NCBI GenBank assembly: GCA_016215025.1 | Contig: JACRMI010000118.1 | Span: 1-56,270 of the forward strand | Source: Chloroflexota bacterium | GTDB taxonomy: Bacteria > Chloroflexota > Anaerolineae > UBA4142 | DNA: 56,270 nt | Direction: 5' to 3' | In this document: one piece after another, positions 39,412 through 48,969 of the stretch | Position numbering within the stretch: the first letter of the stretch is position 1 | Layout: every line of letters starts with the position of its first letter | The notes under the pieces: model-generated | Seen by the model: only the letters and a program-made list of their open reading frames with translations | The model's database searches: none | What the model was told of the DNA's origin: nothing | Position numbers and translations under genes: made by a program

Positions 39412-40125
39412 TCAATCGCCTAACGCGAGTTCGACCCGAGTCTCTGCGGTCGAACTTCTTTCTAATAAAAAGAATGCCATGATGACGGAATTCAGCAGAA
39501 CGCGTGCCGACCGAGATACTGAATGGTTGTATCCCCGCGCGCGAATGCTAGCGGGCGCAGGGACGAGGGATTGGAGAAAGAGCAGCAACTCATCGACGTT
39601 GATCACTTGATACGGCAATGACTTGCCCGATTTACCACCGCCGAATTCAACATCTATTTCGCCAGTGACCGAATGCTCGCGCGTGAGTCGAAAATCGCAC
39701 AACAAATAGCGACTGGTCTGATCCCACATCGCGCGCACCATTTCTTGATAATGTGAATTCAGATGCAACAAGCCAGAGCAGTGAACCAGATCAAACGATC
39801 CTGGCGAAAATGGAAATGTGATCCCATCTGAAACATGAAAATCTGAATCGGGATAATCCGTTCGCGCAAGTTCGATGAATTCTGGGATAATGTCCACGCC
39901 GACGTAGCGTAAAGTCGGATTGAACGCTCGCATTATTCGACTAAAGCCGCCCGCTGCGCAACCGACATCGAGCACGGATTTAACTTGCGTCAAAACGTCC
40001 GGCAGAAAGAAACGCTCGGACTCGTACAAATCGCCGGGCTGGTTGCGATGCGAGCGATAAAATCCCAAACTATCATCGGCTGCCCATACCGCTTGTTCTT
40101 GTCGAATGGATGAAAGGTCACTCAT
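39412..40125 (-). CDS. Class I SAM methyltransferase
   Basis: A 237-residue protein with VLDVGCAAGGFSRIM (SAM loop), VGVDIIPEFIELA (acidic end of strand 2) and FDLVHCSGLLHLNSHY (motif near the acceptor site). The rest is helical; a C-terminal hydrophobic stretch near SVIMAFFLLE may contact the membrane. The start overlaps the aminotransferase stop by 4 bases. Acceptor unknown. Confidence 0.83.
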   Translation of the reverse strand: MSDLSSIRQEQAVWAADDSLGFYRSHRNQPGDLYESERFFLPDVLTQVKSVLDVGCAAGGFSRIMRAFNPTLRYVGVDIIPEFIELARTDYPDSDFHVSDGITFPFSPGSFDLVHCSGLLHLNSHYQEMVRAMWDQTSRYLLCDFRLTREHSVTGEIDVEFGGGKSGKSLPYQVINVDELLLFLQSLVPAPASIRARGYNHSVSRSARVLLNSVIMAFFLLERSSTAETRVELALGD

Positions 40126-41186
40126 CGCAGGACCGATTTGAGCGCATCGGCGAAACCATGCATGATGTCAGGTCCCGCGAGCGTAATGCGAATGCAATTG
40201 CGTACCGCCGGCGAAGAGAATGCGCCTTTCACAAGATACCCTTTGCGCTTGAGCGCGGCGACAATATCCACCGTGTCATTCACTCCACGAATTTGTAGCA
40301 ATTGGAAATTGGTCGGACAGCTTGGAAATCCCAGACTCAACTCGCGCGCTGCTGCGGCCAATACCTGGCGACCAGCTTCCACTTCGGCGAGAAAACTTTC
40401 GCCGAGTTCGGGATGATCGAGGACGTAGCTGGCAACCGCGATTGCCATTGCATTGACCTCATGCGCGCCGCGAATGCGTTGGACACAATCGACAATGCTA
40501 GGATGTGCTGCGAAATAGCCGATACGCAAACCCGCCAAGCCGCCGACTTTGGAAAAGGTTCGTGTGATGGCAACATTGTCATATTTTGAAACAAGATTGA
40601 CTGCGCTGTGTGGATAGAACGGATAGTACGCTTCGTCGATAATGACGAGCGTGCCTACCTCTCGTGCCGTCGCAACCAAACGTTCCAAAGTTGTCACAGA
40701 CATCACGGCTCCGGTCGGTTGATCGGGATTGGCTAGTGCGAGGATGCGTGGATGCTGTTGTAATGTGTGGAAGAGTTGATTCACGTTGAGATGCATTTCT
40801 ACATCGTAAGCAACTGTCTTTGCCTGCGCTCGAAATATTCGCGTGTAGATGGCATACATCGCATAAGTGGGATCGGGGAAAATGATTTCGTCGCTGGCAC
40901 GTAAGTATGTCTGCAAAATCATCCGAATCGCCGCATCGGAACCATTGGTCAAATACAGATGATCGGCAGCAAGACCCAGATTGCGACTCAGGCGATCATA
41001 TAGCGGCGAAGGATCGGGATAAGCGCAGAAATATTCCGGCTTGAGCGAGGCGAGTATGTCGCGGAAGACGGGTTCTGGAAATGGCGTCACGCGTTCGTTG
41101 CGATCCAGCCGCACGTATTGACTGCGCTCGTCCATACGCTCGGTCACGCGATAAATTTCAAGCAGATGTTCGTTGGGTTGAATCAT
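40122..41186 (-). CDS. PLP-dependent aminotransferase (HisC-like)
   Basis: A fold-type I aminotransferase of 354 residues resembling histidinol-phosphate aminotransferase. NPDQPTG (153-159) replaces the usual NPNNPTG; Asp184 in IIDEAYY binds the pyridine nitrogen; Lys213 in RTFSKVGGLAGLRIGY is the PLP lysine. Arg and Asp residues near the N terminus (VRLDRNERVTPFP) match the HisC group. Inside a glycan cluster it is more likely to aminate a phosphorylated or amino-acid-like building block (compare CobD and phosphonate enzymes) than to make histidine, since no other his genes are near. The family is firm, the substrate is not. Confidence 0.85.
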   Translation of the reverse strand: MIQPNEHLLEIYRVTERMDERSQYVRLDRNERVTPFPEPVFRDILASLKPEYFCAYPDPSPLYDRLSRNLGLAADHLYLTNGSDAAIRMILQTYLRASDEIIFPDPTYAMYAIYTRIFRAQAKTVAYDVEMHLNVNQLFHTLQQHPRILALANPDQPTGAVMSVTTLERLVATAREVGTLVIIDEAYYPFYPHSAVNLVSKYDNVAITRTFSKVGGLAGLRIGYFAAHPSIVDCVQRIRGAHEVNAMAIAVASYVLDHPELGESFLAEVEAGRQVLAAAARELSLGFPSCPTNFQLLQIRGVNDTVDIVAALKRKGYLVKGAFSSPAVRNCIRITLAGPDIMHGFADALKSVLR

Positions 41187-41187
41187 G

Positions 41188-42081
41188 CTACTTCACCATC
41201 GCCACTGCAAAGACCGTATCGCACAGCCATTGTTTCTTGAGTGCTTCAGAGTACGCGGTTTCCAATTCAGGTGTGAACAAATTGGCAAAGCGCCCCATGC
41301 CGCCAGGTTTGCCTTCCATCATCCAAACCATGTGATTCGATAAATCGTAGCGTTGTGTTGGGATCAATTGAGTTTGGAATCCTGCGCGCGCAAGAACATC
41401 CGTCAGCGTGCGCGGCGAAAAATTATGATAGTGTGCTTTTTGCCAATAGAAAGGTCCGAAACTGGGAATGTGATAACGCGTGAGCAATACTTCCTCGACG
41501 TTCGGCACTTCGATGAGCAAGCGACCGTTCGCCTTCAATCGTCCGTGAATCGAAGCAAGGTAGCCGATAGGATCGCGCAAATGTTCGAGCACGTAATACA
41601 GTGCGATCACGTCGAACGTACGCGCGCCCCAATCGTCTAGCGTTGCAAGTGTCTCGATACCGCGCTCGTTGGCAAAGGTTCGATACGCTTCGCTCGGCTC
41701 CACACCGGTCACGCTGCGAACGTACCCGCGCAAGTCGTCGAGGAAATAACCGGTGGAACTGCCAACTTCCAACAGCGCATCGTCAGCGTGCAGATATGGT
41801 CGAACGAGCGACAAACGGCGTTCGCCTTCGGCTTGGTAAGACCGAAAATGCGTCTCTGGACTTTTCCAACCTGCTCCTGACCGCTTCAACATGTATTTTT
41901 CAAATTCGTCCCGATAGAACGTTGTTTCTTCTTCTTCGGTCATGATTGGGAAAACGTAAACGATTTGGCAGTTGCGACAACGATAGATCGTCGCCTCAGG
42001 CGCTTGAGCGACCTGACGACTGACCAGGTCATATTCGGTTGAGCCGCAAATTCGGCAGCGAGGAGTTGATGATGATGTCAT
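41188..42081 (-). CDS. Class I SAM methyltransferase with N-terminal zinc-binding motif
   Basis: A 297-residue protein. CRICGSTEYD and YRCRNCQIVY near the N terminus form the C-x2-C pairs typical of sugar C-methyltransferases such as the TylC3 group. LLEVGSSTGYFLDDL is the SAM loop, followed by VTGVEPSE and FDVIALYYVLEHLRDP. It overlaps the epimerase by 4 bases and is followed by the HisC-like gene after 1 base. Likely methylates an NDP-keto-sugar or a glycan. Confidence 0.87.
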   Translation of the reverse strand: MTSSSTPRCRICGSTEYDLVSRQVAQAPEATIYRCRNCQIVYVFPIMTEEEETTFYRDEFEKYMLKRSGAGWKSPETHFRSYQAEGERRLSLVRPYLHADDALLEVGSSTGYFLDDLRGYVRSVTGVEPSEAYRTFANERGIETLATLDDWGARTFDVIALYYVLEHLRDPIGYLASIHGRLKANGRLLIEVPNVEEVLLTRYHIPSFGPFYWQKAHYHNFSPRTLTDVLARAGFQTQLIPTQRYDLSNHMVWMMEGKPGGMGRFANLFTPELETAYSEALKKQWLCDTVFAVAMVK

Positions 42082-43004
42082 TGTGTGCGTGCCCATTCCA
42101 CCATCGCGCGCAGACCATCGGACAATTCCGTTCGCGGTATCCATCCTAGGTCGTTCCGCGCGCGCGTAATGTCGGCATACAAACCGAACTGGTCTGATGC
42201 CGCACCAGGTAATTCCTTGATCGGATAATCGGCTGGCAAGTTCAGCGCGTTCAAGAGAGCCAATAAAAGCACACGGACCGTCGTCGGCTTGCCGGAGCCA
42301 AGGTTATAGGTCGATGTTGGTGTCTCTGGAAGCGATAACGCGCGCAGCCATGCATCGATTATATCGTCGATGTATACGAAATCGCGGAATCGTTCAAACG
42401 AACCCGTGACCGGTACCTCGACGCCGCGCAAGAGATACGCTAGATAAATGCTAACCATGCCTTGCTTTAGATTTCCCAGGTTTTGTCCTGGCCCGTAAAC
42501 GCTAAACATGCGCAAATTGGTGACGCGCAAACCTTCGTTCGCAGCGAGGCATAGCAAATTTTCCGACGTTAGTTTTGAGACGCCATAGTACGACACCGGT
42601 AAGCACGGCGTATCTTCGCACACCGGCAGCGTCGTCGCGTTACCATAGATCGCCATCGAGCTGGCGTACAAAAAACGTGGCACGCGATTTTCGAGACACC
42701 AGCGCGAAAGCAATAACGTCGATGCGGCGTTTACCTGTAAGTCGTAGTAGGGCATCTCAGCGGATGCAGGTCCCGACGATTGAGCGGCAAGATGACACAC
42801 GCCATCGAACTTTGATTGGGGAAGCGAACGCAGAAAATCTGCTCGCGCCAGATCAAGCTCGATGAATTCAGCTTGCGCTGGGACATTCTCGCGTTTGCCG
42901 GTCGAGAGGTTATCGACGACGCAAACCGCGTGCCCTTGTTCGAGCAATCGCCGCGCCAAGTGCGAACCGATAAAACCAGCGCCGCCAGTTACGAGTATTC
43001 GCAT
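42078..43004 (-). CDS. NAD-dependent epimerase/dehydratase (UDP-sugar 4-epimerase-like)
   Basis: Extended SDR of 308 residues. MRILVTGGAGFIGSHLARRL is the canonical start with GGAGFIG; AQSSGPASAEMP, YASSMAIYG and YYGVSKL give the Ser, Tyr and Lys of the catalytic site. RFRDFVYIDDIIDAWL and YNLGSGKPT are typical of the GalE/UDP-glucuronate epimerase branch. It most likely interconverts an NDP-sugar for the polymer. It lies 6 bases from the Gfo/Idh/MocA gene. Confidence 0.88.
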   Translation of the reverse strand: MRILVTGGAGFIGSHLARRLLEQGHAVCVVDNLSTGKRENVPAQAEFIELDLARADFLRSLPQSKFDGVCHLAAQSSGPASAEMPYYDLQVNAASTLLLSRWCLENRVPRFLYASSMAIYGNATTLPVCEDTPCLPVSYYGVSKLTSENLLCLAANEGLRVTNLRMFSVYGPGQNLGNLKQGMVSIYLAYLLRGVEVPVTGSFERFRDFVYIDDIIDAWLRALSLPETPTSTYNLGSGKPTTVRVLLLALLNALNLPADYPIKELPGAASDQFGLYADITRARNDLGWIPRTELSDGLRAMVEWARTQ

Positions 43005-43010
43005 TGATGT

Positions 43011-44099
43011 TTATTCCGTCGTAATAGGTGTTTCGTACAACGCACTCAACTTTGAGTCGGGTTTGCCCAAGTTGTGAGAAGGCAGTCCATCATCCAAAAA
43101 TACCTCGCGATTGTCTTCTGCCGAACGATAGATCGAATTAAGCAGACGGATCGCGCGCGTTCCTTCTTCAAACGAAATTGGATGCGGGCATTGATTCTGC
43201 AAATCGGTAATCACATCGCGGAAGAAAGCCCAATGACCGAATCCATACGCATCGGGAAATTCTTCCGAATACTTTGCGGCAGCGCTGGGATCGAGCGTAT
43301 AGGTGCTGAGTTGATTGCACGCGATGCCGGTCAGAATCGCCGTTCCTTTTCCCGCCAAGACAGAGATCGATGCTTCAAAGTCATCTGGACGCGCTGCCGT
43401 CGTCACTTCGATTACGCCGAGCGCGCCGTTCTTGAACTTGAGCGTCGCTACCGCCGTATCTTCCACTTCGACTGTCACCAGTTGGGTCGCGATGCGCGCT
43501 GTTACTGACTCGACATCGCCGACCAAATATTGCAAGAGATCGAGATAATGAATGCCCTGGTTGGTCAACGCGCCGCCGTCCATTGCCCACGTGCCGCGCC
43601 ACGGATCGCGATCATAGTAACGTTGCGGGCGACACCAGCGCACACGCACTGTTCCCAACATGGGCTTGCCTAGCGCGCCGGATAACAAATCGGCACGAAC
43701 TTGCTGCACAGCTTTATTATAGCGGTTTTGATAAATCGGGAAAATCTTGACGCCGCATTCATCCGCGGTCGCTTTCATTTTCGCGAGATCGTCCCAGGCA
43801 AGCGCCATTGGCTTTTCGATAACGACGTGTTTGCGGCAGCGACGCATAATATCCATCGCGTGAAATGGATGCATTCCGCTCGGCGTCAAAATCGAAACGA
43901 CGTCGATCTGTTCGTGGGTGAGCATCGTGTGGTAATTGGTGTACGAAGGGATACCGAATTTCTTCGACCAGACCTGCGCGCGTTCGGGAACAAGATCGCA
44001 AACGGCGACGAGTTCTGCACCCGGTATTTCCGTCAATGGTCCAACATGGTTCTTTGAAATTCGTCCGCAACCGATCAGAGCGAAACGCAGTTTCGACAT
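43011..44099 (-). CDS. Gfo/Idh/MocA-family sugar oxidoreductase (second)
   Basis: A 362-residue paralogue of the enzyme at 21330-22379. FALIGCGRISKNHVGPL (SDR-like NAD loop), VIEKPMALAWDDL (catalytic Lys) and NRYNKAVQQVR are present; WRGTWAMDGGALTNQGIHYLD nearly repeats the first copy's substrate motif. The start MSKLRFAL at 44099 has GGGAGAG upstream; the longer frame is rejected because it overlaps the flippase gene. WlbA/WbpB-type 3-dehydrogenation of UDP-GlcNAcA is the best guess. Two non-identical copies suggest two different sugars. Confidence 0.86.
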   Translation of the reverse strand: MSKLRFALIGCGRISKNHVGPLTEIPGAELVAVCDLVPERAQVWSKKFGIPSYTNYHTMLTHEQIDVVSILTPSGMHPFHAMDIMRRCRKHVVIEKPMALAWDDLAKMKATADECGVKIFPIYQNRYNKAVQQVRADLLSGALGKPMLGTVRVRWCRPQRYYDRDPWRGTWAMDGGALTNQGIHYLDLLQYLVGDVESVTARIATQLVTVEVEDTAVATLKFKNGALGVIEVTTAARPDDFEASISVLAGKGTAILTGIACNQLSTYTLDPSAAAKYSEEFPDAYGFGHWAFFRDVITDLQNQCPHPISFEEGTRAIRLLNSIYRSAEDNREVFLDDGLPSHNLGKPDSKLSALYETPITTE

Positions 44100-44104
44100 T
44101 TTGA

Positions 44105-45661
44105 TTATTCTCTCCCTATTAGCGCCCATGCCTTGCGACGAACGACGCCTGCATTGAAAAGCAACTGTTCGCGATTCATACCGATCAGACCCGGCGCGAA
44201 CCAGACGCCAATGCCGATCAATCCCAAGTATACAGGCGCAGCCGCAACCAGCGCGATAATCGGCATGACACCCCATTGCACCTGCATCGATTGCAATCCC
44301 CAGTAGACAAGTGCCGCTATGCCAATCAGTGCGACAGCTTGAAACTTGCCGATCAAAGCTGTGCCGTAATCTTGATTGTAGAATCGATAATTCGTCCACT
44401 CGTAGACGAGCACGCTGAGCAACCCGTAGACGACCATGCGCACGGCGACACCCATCGCACCCCAACCCAAACCAGGGATAGCTGCCGTCGGCGGCGCGAG
44501 CAACATATAAGTGATGAGCACATCTGGAATCGACAAGAGCAGACCCAGGTTGCGATAGTGTCGAGTACGTCCGGCGGCTTTGAGCGATGCAACCGAAATC
44601 TGTCCTAATGTTTGGTTGAGCGGATAAAACGCCATGAGCACCATGACGGGAATTGCCGCGCGATACTGTTCGCCGGCGATGGTCAGAACCAGTGTTGGAC
44701 TGCCAACCGCCAGCGCCGTGCTGAGCACCATTGCTAGAAAAAAAAGCGCGCCATTAAAACGGACGAAAACTTTGGCTGCCCACGCTTGGTCGCCTGCCGC
44801 AATTGCGCTAGCAATCTCGCGCCACACGATCATGATCGCGGAGGTGCTAAAGATCATGACCAAGCCTGACCAACGGAGCGCCAGTCCAAAGTATCCTTGT
44901 TCGCTAGAACCGTACCAGAGTTGAATGAGATATGTGCTGATATAAGCGACGAGCGGCAGATAATATTCGAGTGCGATCAGCGGCGCAGCATAGCTCCACC
45001 AACGAATAAGGTATTCCTTCGTGTGTCCCGTGAGGTTTCCATTCCAACACAAGGTCCGGTTTCGACTTAGCAAATAATAGGATAGCGACACACATGCAAC
45101 CAGTGCGGCACTCAAGTTGAGCAGGGCATAGGTGTAAAGGTTCAATGCTTTGAAAACGGTCAGACTTGCCAAGCCCACCAATGTGACGAGCGATGCCAAT
45201 ACGTTGATCACCTGCGAACGAACGGTGAGTCCCTTGCTATCGCCTAATTGCCGAAGCGATAATGCTAGAAACATCATCCATTCCATCGCGGTCAAGAGAA
45301 CAATTTGATCAAGTTGCTGACCAGGCCAAAACCAATGTGTGATGCCCGCCACCGCGCTCATGCCGATTACGAACAGGATCACAATGAACTGACCGATCAA
45401 GAATAAACTGTAGAGTTTGCTTAATGCGCCACTCTCGCGGTCTTGCGCCGAAAAGGTAAAGAACGCTTGCTGGACGCTGGGTTCGAGAAAGCTGCGCAAG
45501 GTGTTCGATGCGCCGACGAGAAAAGTATAGTTGCCATAGGACGCTGGACCTAGCACCCGCGGCACGATGCCTGCGACGACGAGCGACACCCCCATCTGAA
45601 AAAACTGCGCGATCAGCGTCGCCGCATAACGACTACGGATGCTTTCGGGTTTACTCGTCAT
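44105..45661 (-). CDS. Wzx-type polysaccharide flippase (MOP superfamily)
   Basis: An integral membrane protein of 518 residues with about 14 hydrophobic segments that would flip lipid-linked repeat units across the inner membrane. It opens with RYAATLIAQFFQMGVSLVVAG and VLGPASYGNYTFL, the conserved first two helices of the oligosaccharide-flippase family. Basic loops and a hydrophobic C-terminal pair of helices follow. Its presence points to a Wzx/Wzy or synthase-free assembly route; a Wzy polymerase or Wzz was not recognised in the window. The start overlaps the upstream stop by 11 bases. Confidence 0.88.
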   Translation of the reverse strand: MTSKPESIRSRYAATLIAQFFQMGVSLVVAGIVPRVLGPASYGNYTFLVGASNTLRSFLEPSVQQAFFTFSAQDRESGALSKLYSLFLIGQFIVILFVIGMSAVAGITHWFWPGQQLDQIVLLTAMEWMMFLALSLRQLGDSKGLTVRSQVINVLASLVTLVGLASLTVFKALNLYTYALLNLSAALVACVSLSYYLLSRNRTLCWNGNLTGHTKEYLIRWWSYAAPLIALEYYLPLVAYISTYLIQLWYGSSEQGYFGLALRWSGLVMIFSTSAIMIVWREIASAIAAGDQAWAAKVFVRFNGALFFLAMVLSTALAVGSPTLVLTIAGEQYRAAIPVMVLMAFYPLNQTLGQISVASLKAAGRTRHYRNLGLLLSIPDVLITYMLLAPPTAAIPGLGWGAMGVAVRMVVYGLLSVLVYEWTNYRFYNQDYGTALIGKFQAVALIGIAALVYWGLQSMQVQWGVMPIIALVAAAPVYLGLIGIGVWFAPGLIGMNREQLLFNAGVVRRKAWALIGRE

Positions 45662-47534
45662 GATGATTTAGAATAGCGTCCCATGCGCGCTCGGCGGAAT
45701 GTCCATCGTTAAGATGTGTTCCATACATTTCAAGGAACGATTGGTCAGGATGGTTGATTGGCTTGAATATGCCTTTTGTCAACTGCGCGTGGAATGCGGC
45801 GATGAATTCTTCGGGCGTTTCGGTCAAGGTCACGCGTTTTGCCAGCGCCGCTTTGGCTTCTGGAAACATGCGAATCGAGCGTGGATCGGCTAGCAAAATA
45901 ATTTGGCGATCACTAATCAACGCTTCCATCATTCCGGTCGATGGGAAATTCAGCACGATTAAATCCGATTGTGCGACGAGCAAGGGTATTCGTTTTTTGA
46001 ACACGACGCGACAGTTTATCCCTGGCTGGAGAGCAAGCCGCGTGGCGGGTGCGTTGAACTGTCCCGGAAATGCTTTGAATACGAAATCGTATTGTGGAAA
46101 CTCACGCGCAACAGACACCATCGCAATTTGGATTTCCGATTCGGTCACATCGGGCAGCGTACCGCAATCGAGGTAACGATTGTTTTCCGGGATCAAATTC
46201 GGCACGATCAAGATTTGGGGACGACGCTTCGTCGGTCTTGACAAACGTGCCATTCTGACAAGCCATGTGTCCAACCGACTCGATCCCACGCTGATCGGTG
46301 TTGCCAATGGCCTAGCCGATCTTGCTTTCCGTGTCTCAAAGTGCTTTGACATCGCCCAACCATGACATAGTTCGTACTGCGCCAAGGTTAGATCATTGGT
46401 ATCCCAGGGTGGGCATTCACACCAGCCCACAAAACCGCCGTGTTGATAGATAAACGCGCGCACACCGAGTGACCGAAGCGCGCTAAAGATTCCGCGCTCG
46501 ACATGATCGCCCAGTCCCGACACGGCGACTGCTATGGGGGCGTCGTTTTGGTAATAGCGGCGTACGCCCTGATAAACTGCCCATTGTTGCGGAACGAGAA
46601 CGTGCCACCAAAAATGCACTCGATCTTTGGCACATGACCACAGATTGTATCCAGCGCAGTGAGTTGGTTGGCGAAATTCGGCAAGCGATTCGATATTCTG
46701 CCATGTTTGCGCCATCCACTCTCGCGCTTGCGCGTAATCTGTAGAATTGACCAAGCGACGGAAGCGATTGACGAGTATTCTCCATGGTGTCAATCGTGCG
46801 CGTCTTTGCGCGAGTGTCCAGACAGACTCTAAATCGTAATCACTACCGAGAACTATTGCACCATGGCCGGAGAAGTTGACACCATTTATTATATCGCGTG
46901 CATATTCCAGAGTGGGCGACACGCGGGAGAACAGCAAGCGTCCAAGTGAGTGAAATGAGTTGCGCTGGGTCACTCTGTTTGATAACCCGACAGGTTCGGA
47001 TAGCAGTTCTGCGTCAATTGCCATGCCCCTAACCACTCGGCGTAGTACTACCGGATAAAGTGTTTCGCGAAACTGCAAGTCGGAACCAAAAGAGTAATTA
47101 GCCGAGTGCCTCCCAGGAAAAATAATTCGTTTGGGGTTCCATTGGCGTAATGCCCAATCCAATGTGTATGCTCGAATGCTCAAATTATCGAACACGATCT
47201 TGAGCCAATAAAGATAAAGCTGCGCTGGTCGAAATTGATGTGTTCTGAATTTGGGTATGGAATCTTGAAGGAAACGATCTACCCAGTCTGCCCATTTTTG
47301 TTGTTCGTCAAGTGTCGGTTGAGCGAGCGCGCACAGATCGCTCTCGGCATAACCGTCCTCCAACTTCAAGTAGGAAATATTTTTTTCGCACAGTGCCCAC
47401 GCGGCATCTGCGCCTAGTGCCACGAAATGATCGATGCTGCGATGCGCTGGACTTGACAGTATCTGGCGCACCTGGTCAGCGGTTTCGACGAATGCAAGAC
47501 AAGCGTGTGGCGACACCGAGGAAAGAACGCTCAA
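45651..47534 (-). CDS. Surface-carbohydrate biosynthesis protein, GT-B-like (second paralogue)
   Basis: A 627-residue protein. It shares the length and general layout of the protein at 32121-34007: an unrecognised N-terminal half and a C-terminal GT-B-like half with AFIYQHGGFVGW, ILIVPNLIPENNRYLD, FVFKAFPGQFN and SDLIVLNFPSTGMMEALISDRQIILL. The N-terminal part, with HFVALGADAAW and RIIFPGRHSANY, resembles LIC12162-type proteins. The start is a TTG at 47534 that overlaps the radical SAM stop as TTGA; no ATG fits better. The transferase role is inference. Confidence 0.65.
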   Translation of the reverse strand: MSVLSSVSPHACLAFVETADQVRQILSSPAHRSIDHFVALGADAAWALCEKNISYLKLEDGYAESDLCALAQPTLDEQQKWADWVDRFLQDSIPKFRTHQFRPAQLYLYWLKIVFDNLSIRAYTLDWALRQWNPKRIIFPGRHSANYSFGSDLQFRETLYPVVLRRVVRGMAIDAELLSEPVGLSNRVTQRNSFHSLGRLLFSRVSPTLEYARDIINGVNFSGHGAIVLGSDYDLESVWTLAQRRARLTPWRILVNRFRRLVNSTDYAQAREWMAQTWQNIESLAEFRQPTHCAGYNLWSCAKDRVHFWWHVLVPQQWAVYQGVRRYYQNDAPIAVAVSGLGDHVERGIFSALRSLGVRAFIYQHGGFVGWCECPPWDTNDLTLAQYELCHGWAMSKHFETRKARSARPLATPISVGSSRLDTWLVRMARLSRPTKRRPQILIVPNLIPENNRYLDCGTLPDVTESEIQIAMVSVAREFPQYDFVFKAFPGQFNAPATRLALQPGINCRVVFKKRIPLLVAQSDLIVLNFPSTGMMEALISDRQIILLADPRSIRMFPEAKAALAKRVTLTETPEEFIAAFHAQLTKGIFKPINHPDQSFLEMYGTHLNDGHSAERAWDAILNHHDE

Positions 47535-48943
47535 GCCTGTCCTTCTTCCTTCTTACGTTTGGGCGCGCGATAGAAACCAGTTTTCAAGAGCGCGCCGTCT
47601 TTCAAGCCCAAGTCCAACTCTTGACTGCATCGTGCCAACTCGCGCTTGGTAATCGCCTGTAATTCATCATCCGGTATCTTGGTCATATTCAAGCGAAAAT
47701 CCTGCCGGTCGCCCATGGATAGCAAATACTCTTCTTCGTCCTTGATAAAGCCTTGTTGTTGCGCATACTCGTACATTTTTGTGCCCGGCTGGGGTAGCAA
47801 GTATCCGGCGCTCGGGTAGATGCCATTACCGATGCAGCAATCTATGGTCGCCTTGATCGTTTCTGCTGTTTCAGTGGGATAACCAATGACAATACTTGTC
47901 AGCGCTGTCAACTCCGCACGTTTCAAAATTTCCACTTGACGCGAGAATGCTTCTACGCCAACTTTCTTATTCATCCATTCCAAAATGTCTGGGTTTGCAG
48001 ACTCCAGCGAGAAAGATAACGCGACGGCGCCTGCGTGCTTGAGCTTGCGCGCAATTTCCACATGCTCGTCTTTGGTGAACAGACCGCTGCGACAATCGGC
48101 GTCCCAATAGACCGCTAGTCCACTGGCCAGCATTGCATCCGCAAATGCCTCCGCCTGCTTGGGCGAAAAAAAAGTGAGTTCATCGCTGAACGAAAAATAA
48201 TTGATGCCGTATCGATCGTGGTGGTGGCGCATTTCCTGGATGATGGACGCCGGTGATCGCCAACGATATTTAGAGCCGCGAAAAACTTGATAGCAAAACG
48301 TGCAGTCATACGGACAGCCGCGCGCGGTGTTGATGGGAAAGGCGCGAATTTGGTCGCGTGGTAGCGGCGGCAGCGGCTCGTTCAATGCGCCGGAGAGATT
48401 TTGAATGTACGTTTCCACATCGAATACATCCCAATCAGGAATCGGTATGTCGTCGATGTTCGGTATCACCGGTCGCAGCGGATTTCTTTTGATCGCGCCA
48501 TTCTGGCGATAGCAAATTCCTTTGACGGCGTTCCAGTCTTGCGAATCGCGTAAACATTCCAGCAATTCTACGATCGTTTCGTCGCCTTCGCCCATAACGG
48601 CGATGTCAGCGCCAGTTTTGGTTAGCACCGTTTCTGGAATCGACGAGGCGACTGAATTTCCTACGACGATGGTTGTTTGCGGAAAACTTGATTTGACGAT
48701 TTGAGACAACCACTTGACATGCTTGTAACCGGTGACGATGCATCCCATCGCAACGACATCATACTGATGGGTTCGCAGGAATCGTTCAGTTTCCTCAGGC
48801 GATTGCGTGTGTGCATCCAAGTCTAATAAATCGTATTCAAACCCCGCACGCTTGACCGCGGAAATCACATACGCAAGCCCGATGGGTAACCATTTGCGCG
48901 CGGGGGGCGGTCGCAGCGCGATATTGATGACAAGTATCTTCAT
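47531..48943 (-). CDS. B12-binding-domain radical SAM protein
   Basis: A 470-residue enzyme. Residues 1-135 form a cobalamin-binding-like Rossmann domain (MKILVINIALRPPPARKWLP, VVGNSVASSIPETVL, AVMGEGDETIVELL) without a clear DxHxxG. The radical SAM core begins at about 205 with GCPYDCTFC (Cys210, Cys214, Cys217) and continues with FSDELTFF and SFSLESANPDILEWMNKK, as in the BchE/P-methylase/hopanoid group. Reactions of that group include C-methylation, cyclisation and phosphorus methylation. In this cluster it may methylate an unactivated carbon of a sugar, lipid carrier or phosphonate. It is followed by the GT-B-like gene with a 4-base overlap. Confidence 0.86.
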   Translation of the reverse strand: MKILVINIALRPPPARKWLPIGLAYVISAVKRAGFEYDLLDLDAHTQSPEETERFLRTHQYDVVAMGCIVTGYKHVKWLSQIVKSSFPQTTIVVGNSVASSIPETVLTKTGADIAVMGEGDETIVELLECLRDSQDWNAVKGICYRQNGAIKRNPLRPVIPNIDDIPIPDWDVFDVETYIQNLSGALNEPLPPLPRDQIRAFPINTARGCPYDCTFCYQVFRGSKYRWRSPASIIQEMRHHHDRYGINYFSFSDELTFFSPKQAEAFADAMLASGLAVYWDADCRSGLFTKDEHVEIARKLKHAGAVALSFSLESANPDILEWMNKKVGVEAFSRQVEILKRAELTALTSIVIGYPTETAETIKATIDCCIGNGIYPSAGYLLPQPGTKMYEYAQQQGFIKDEEEYLLSMGDRQDFRLNMTKIPDDELQAITKRELARCSQELDLGLKDGALLKTGFYRAPKRKKEEGQA

Positions 48944-48969
48944 GAGATTCTTATCCTCACACGTCCTTA

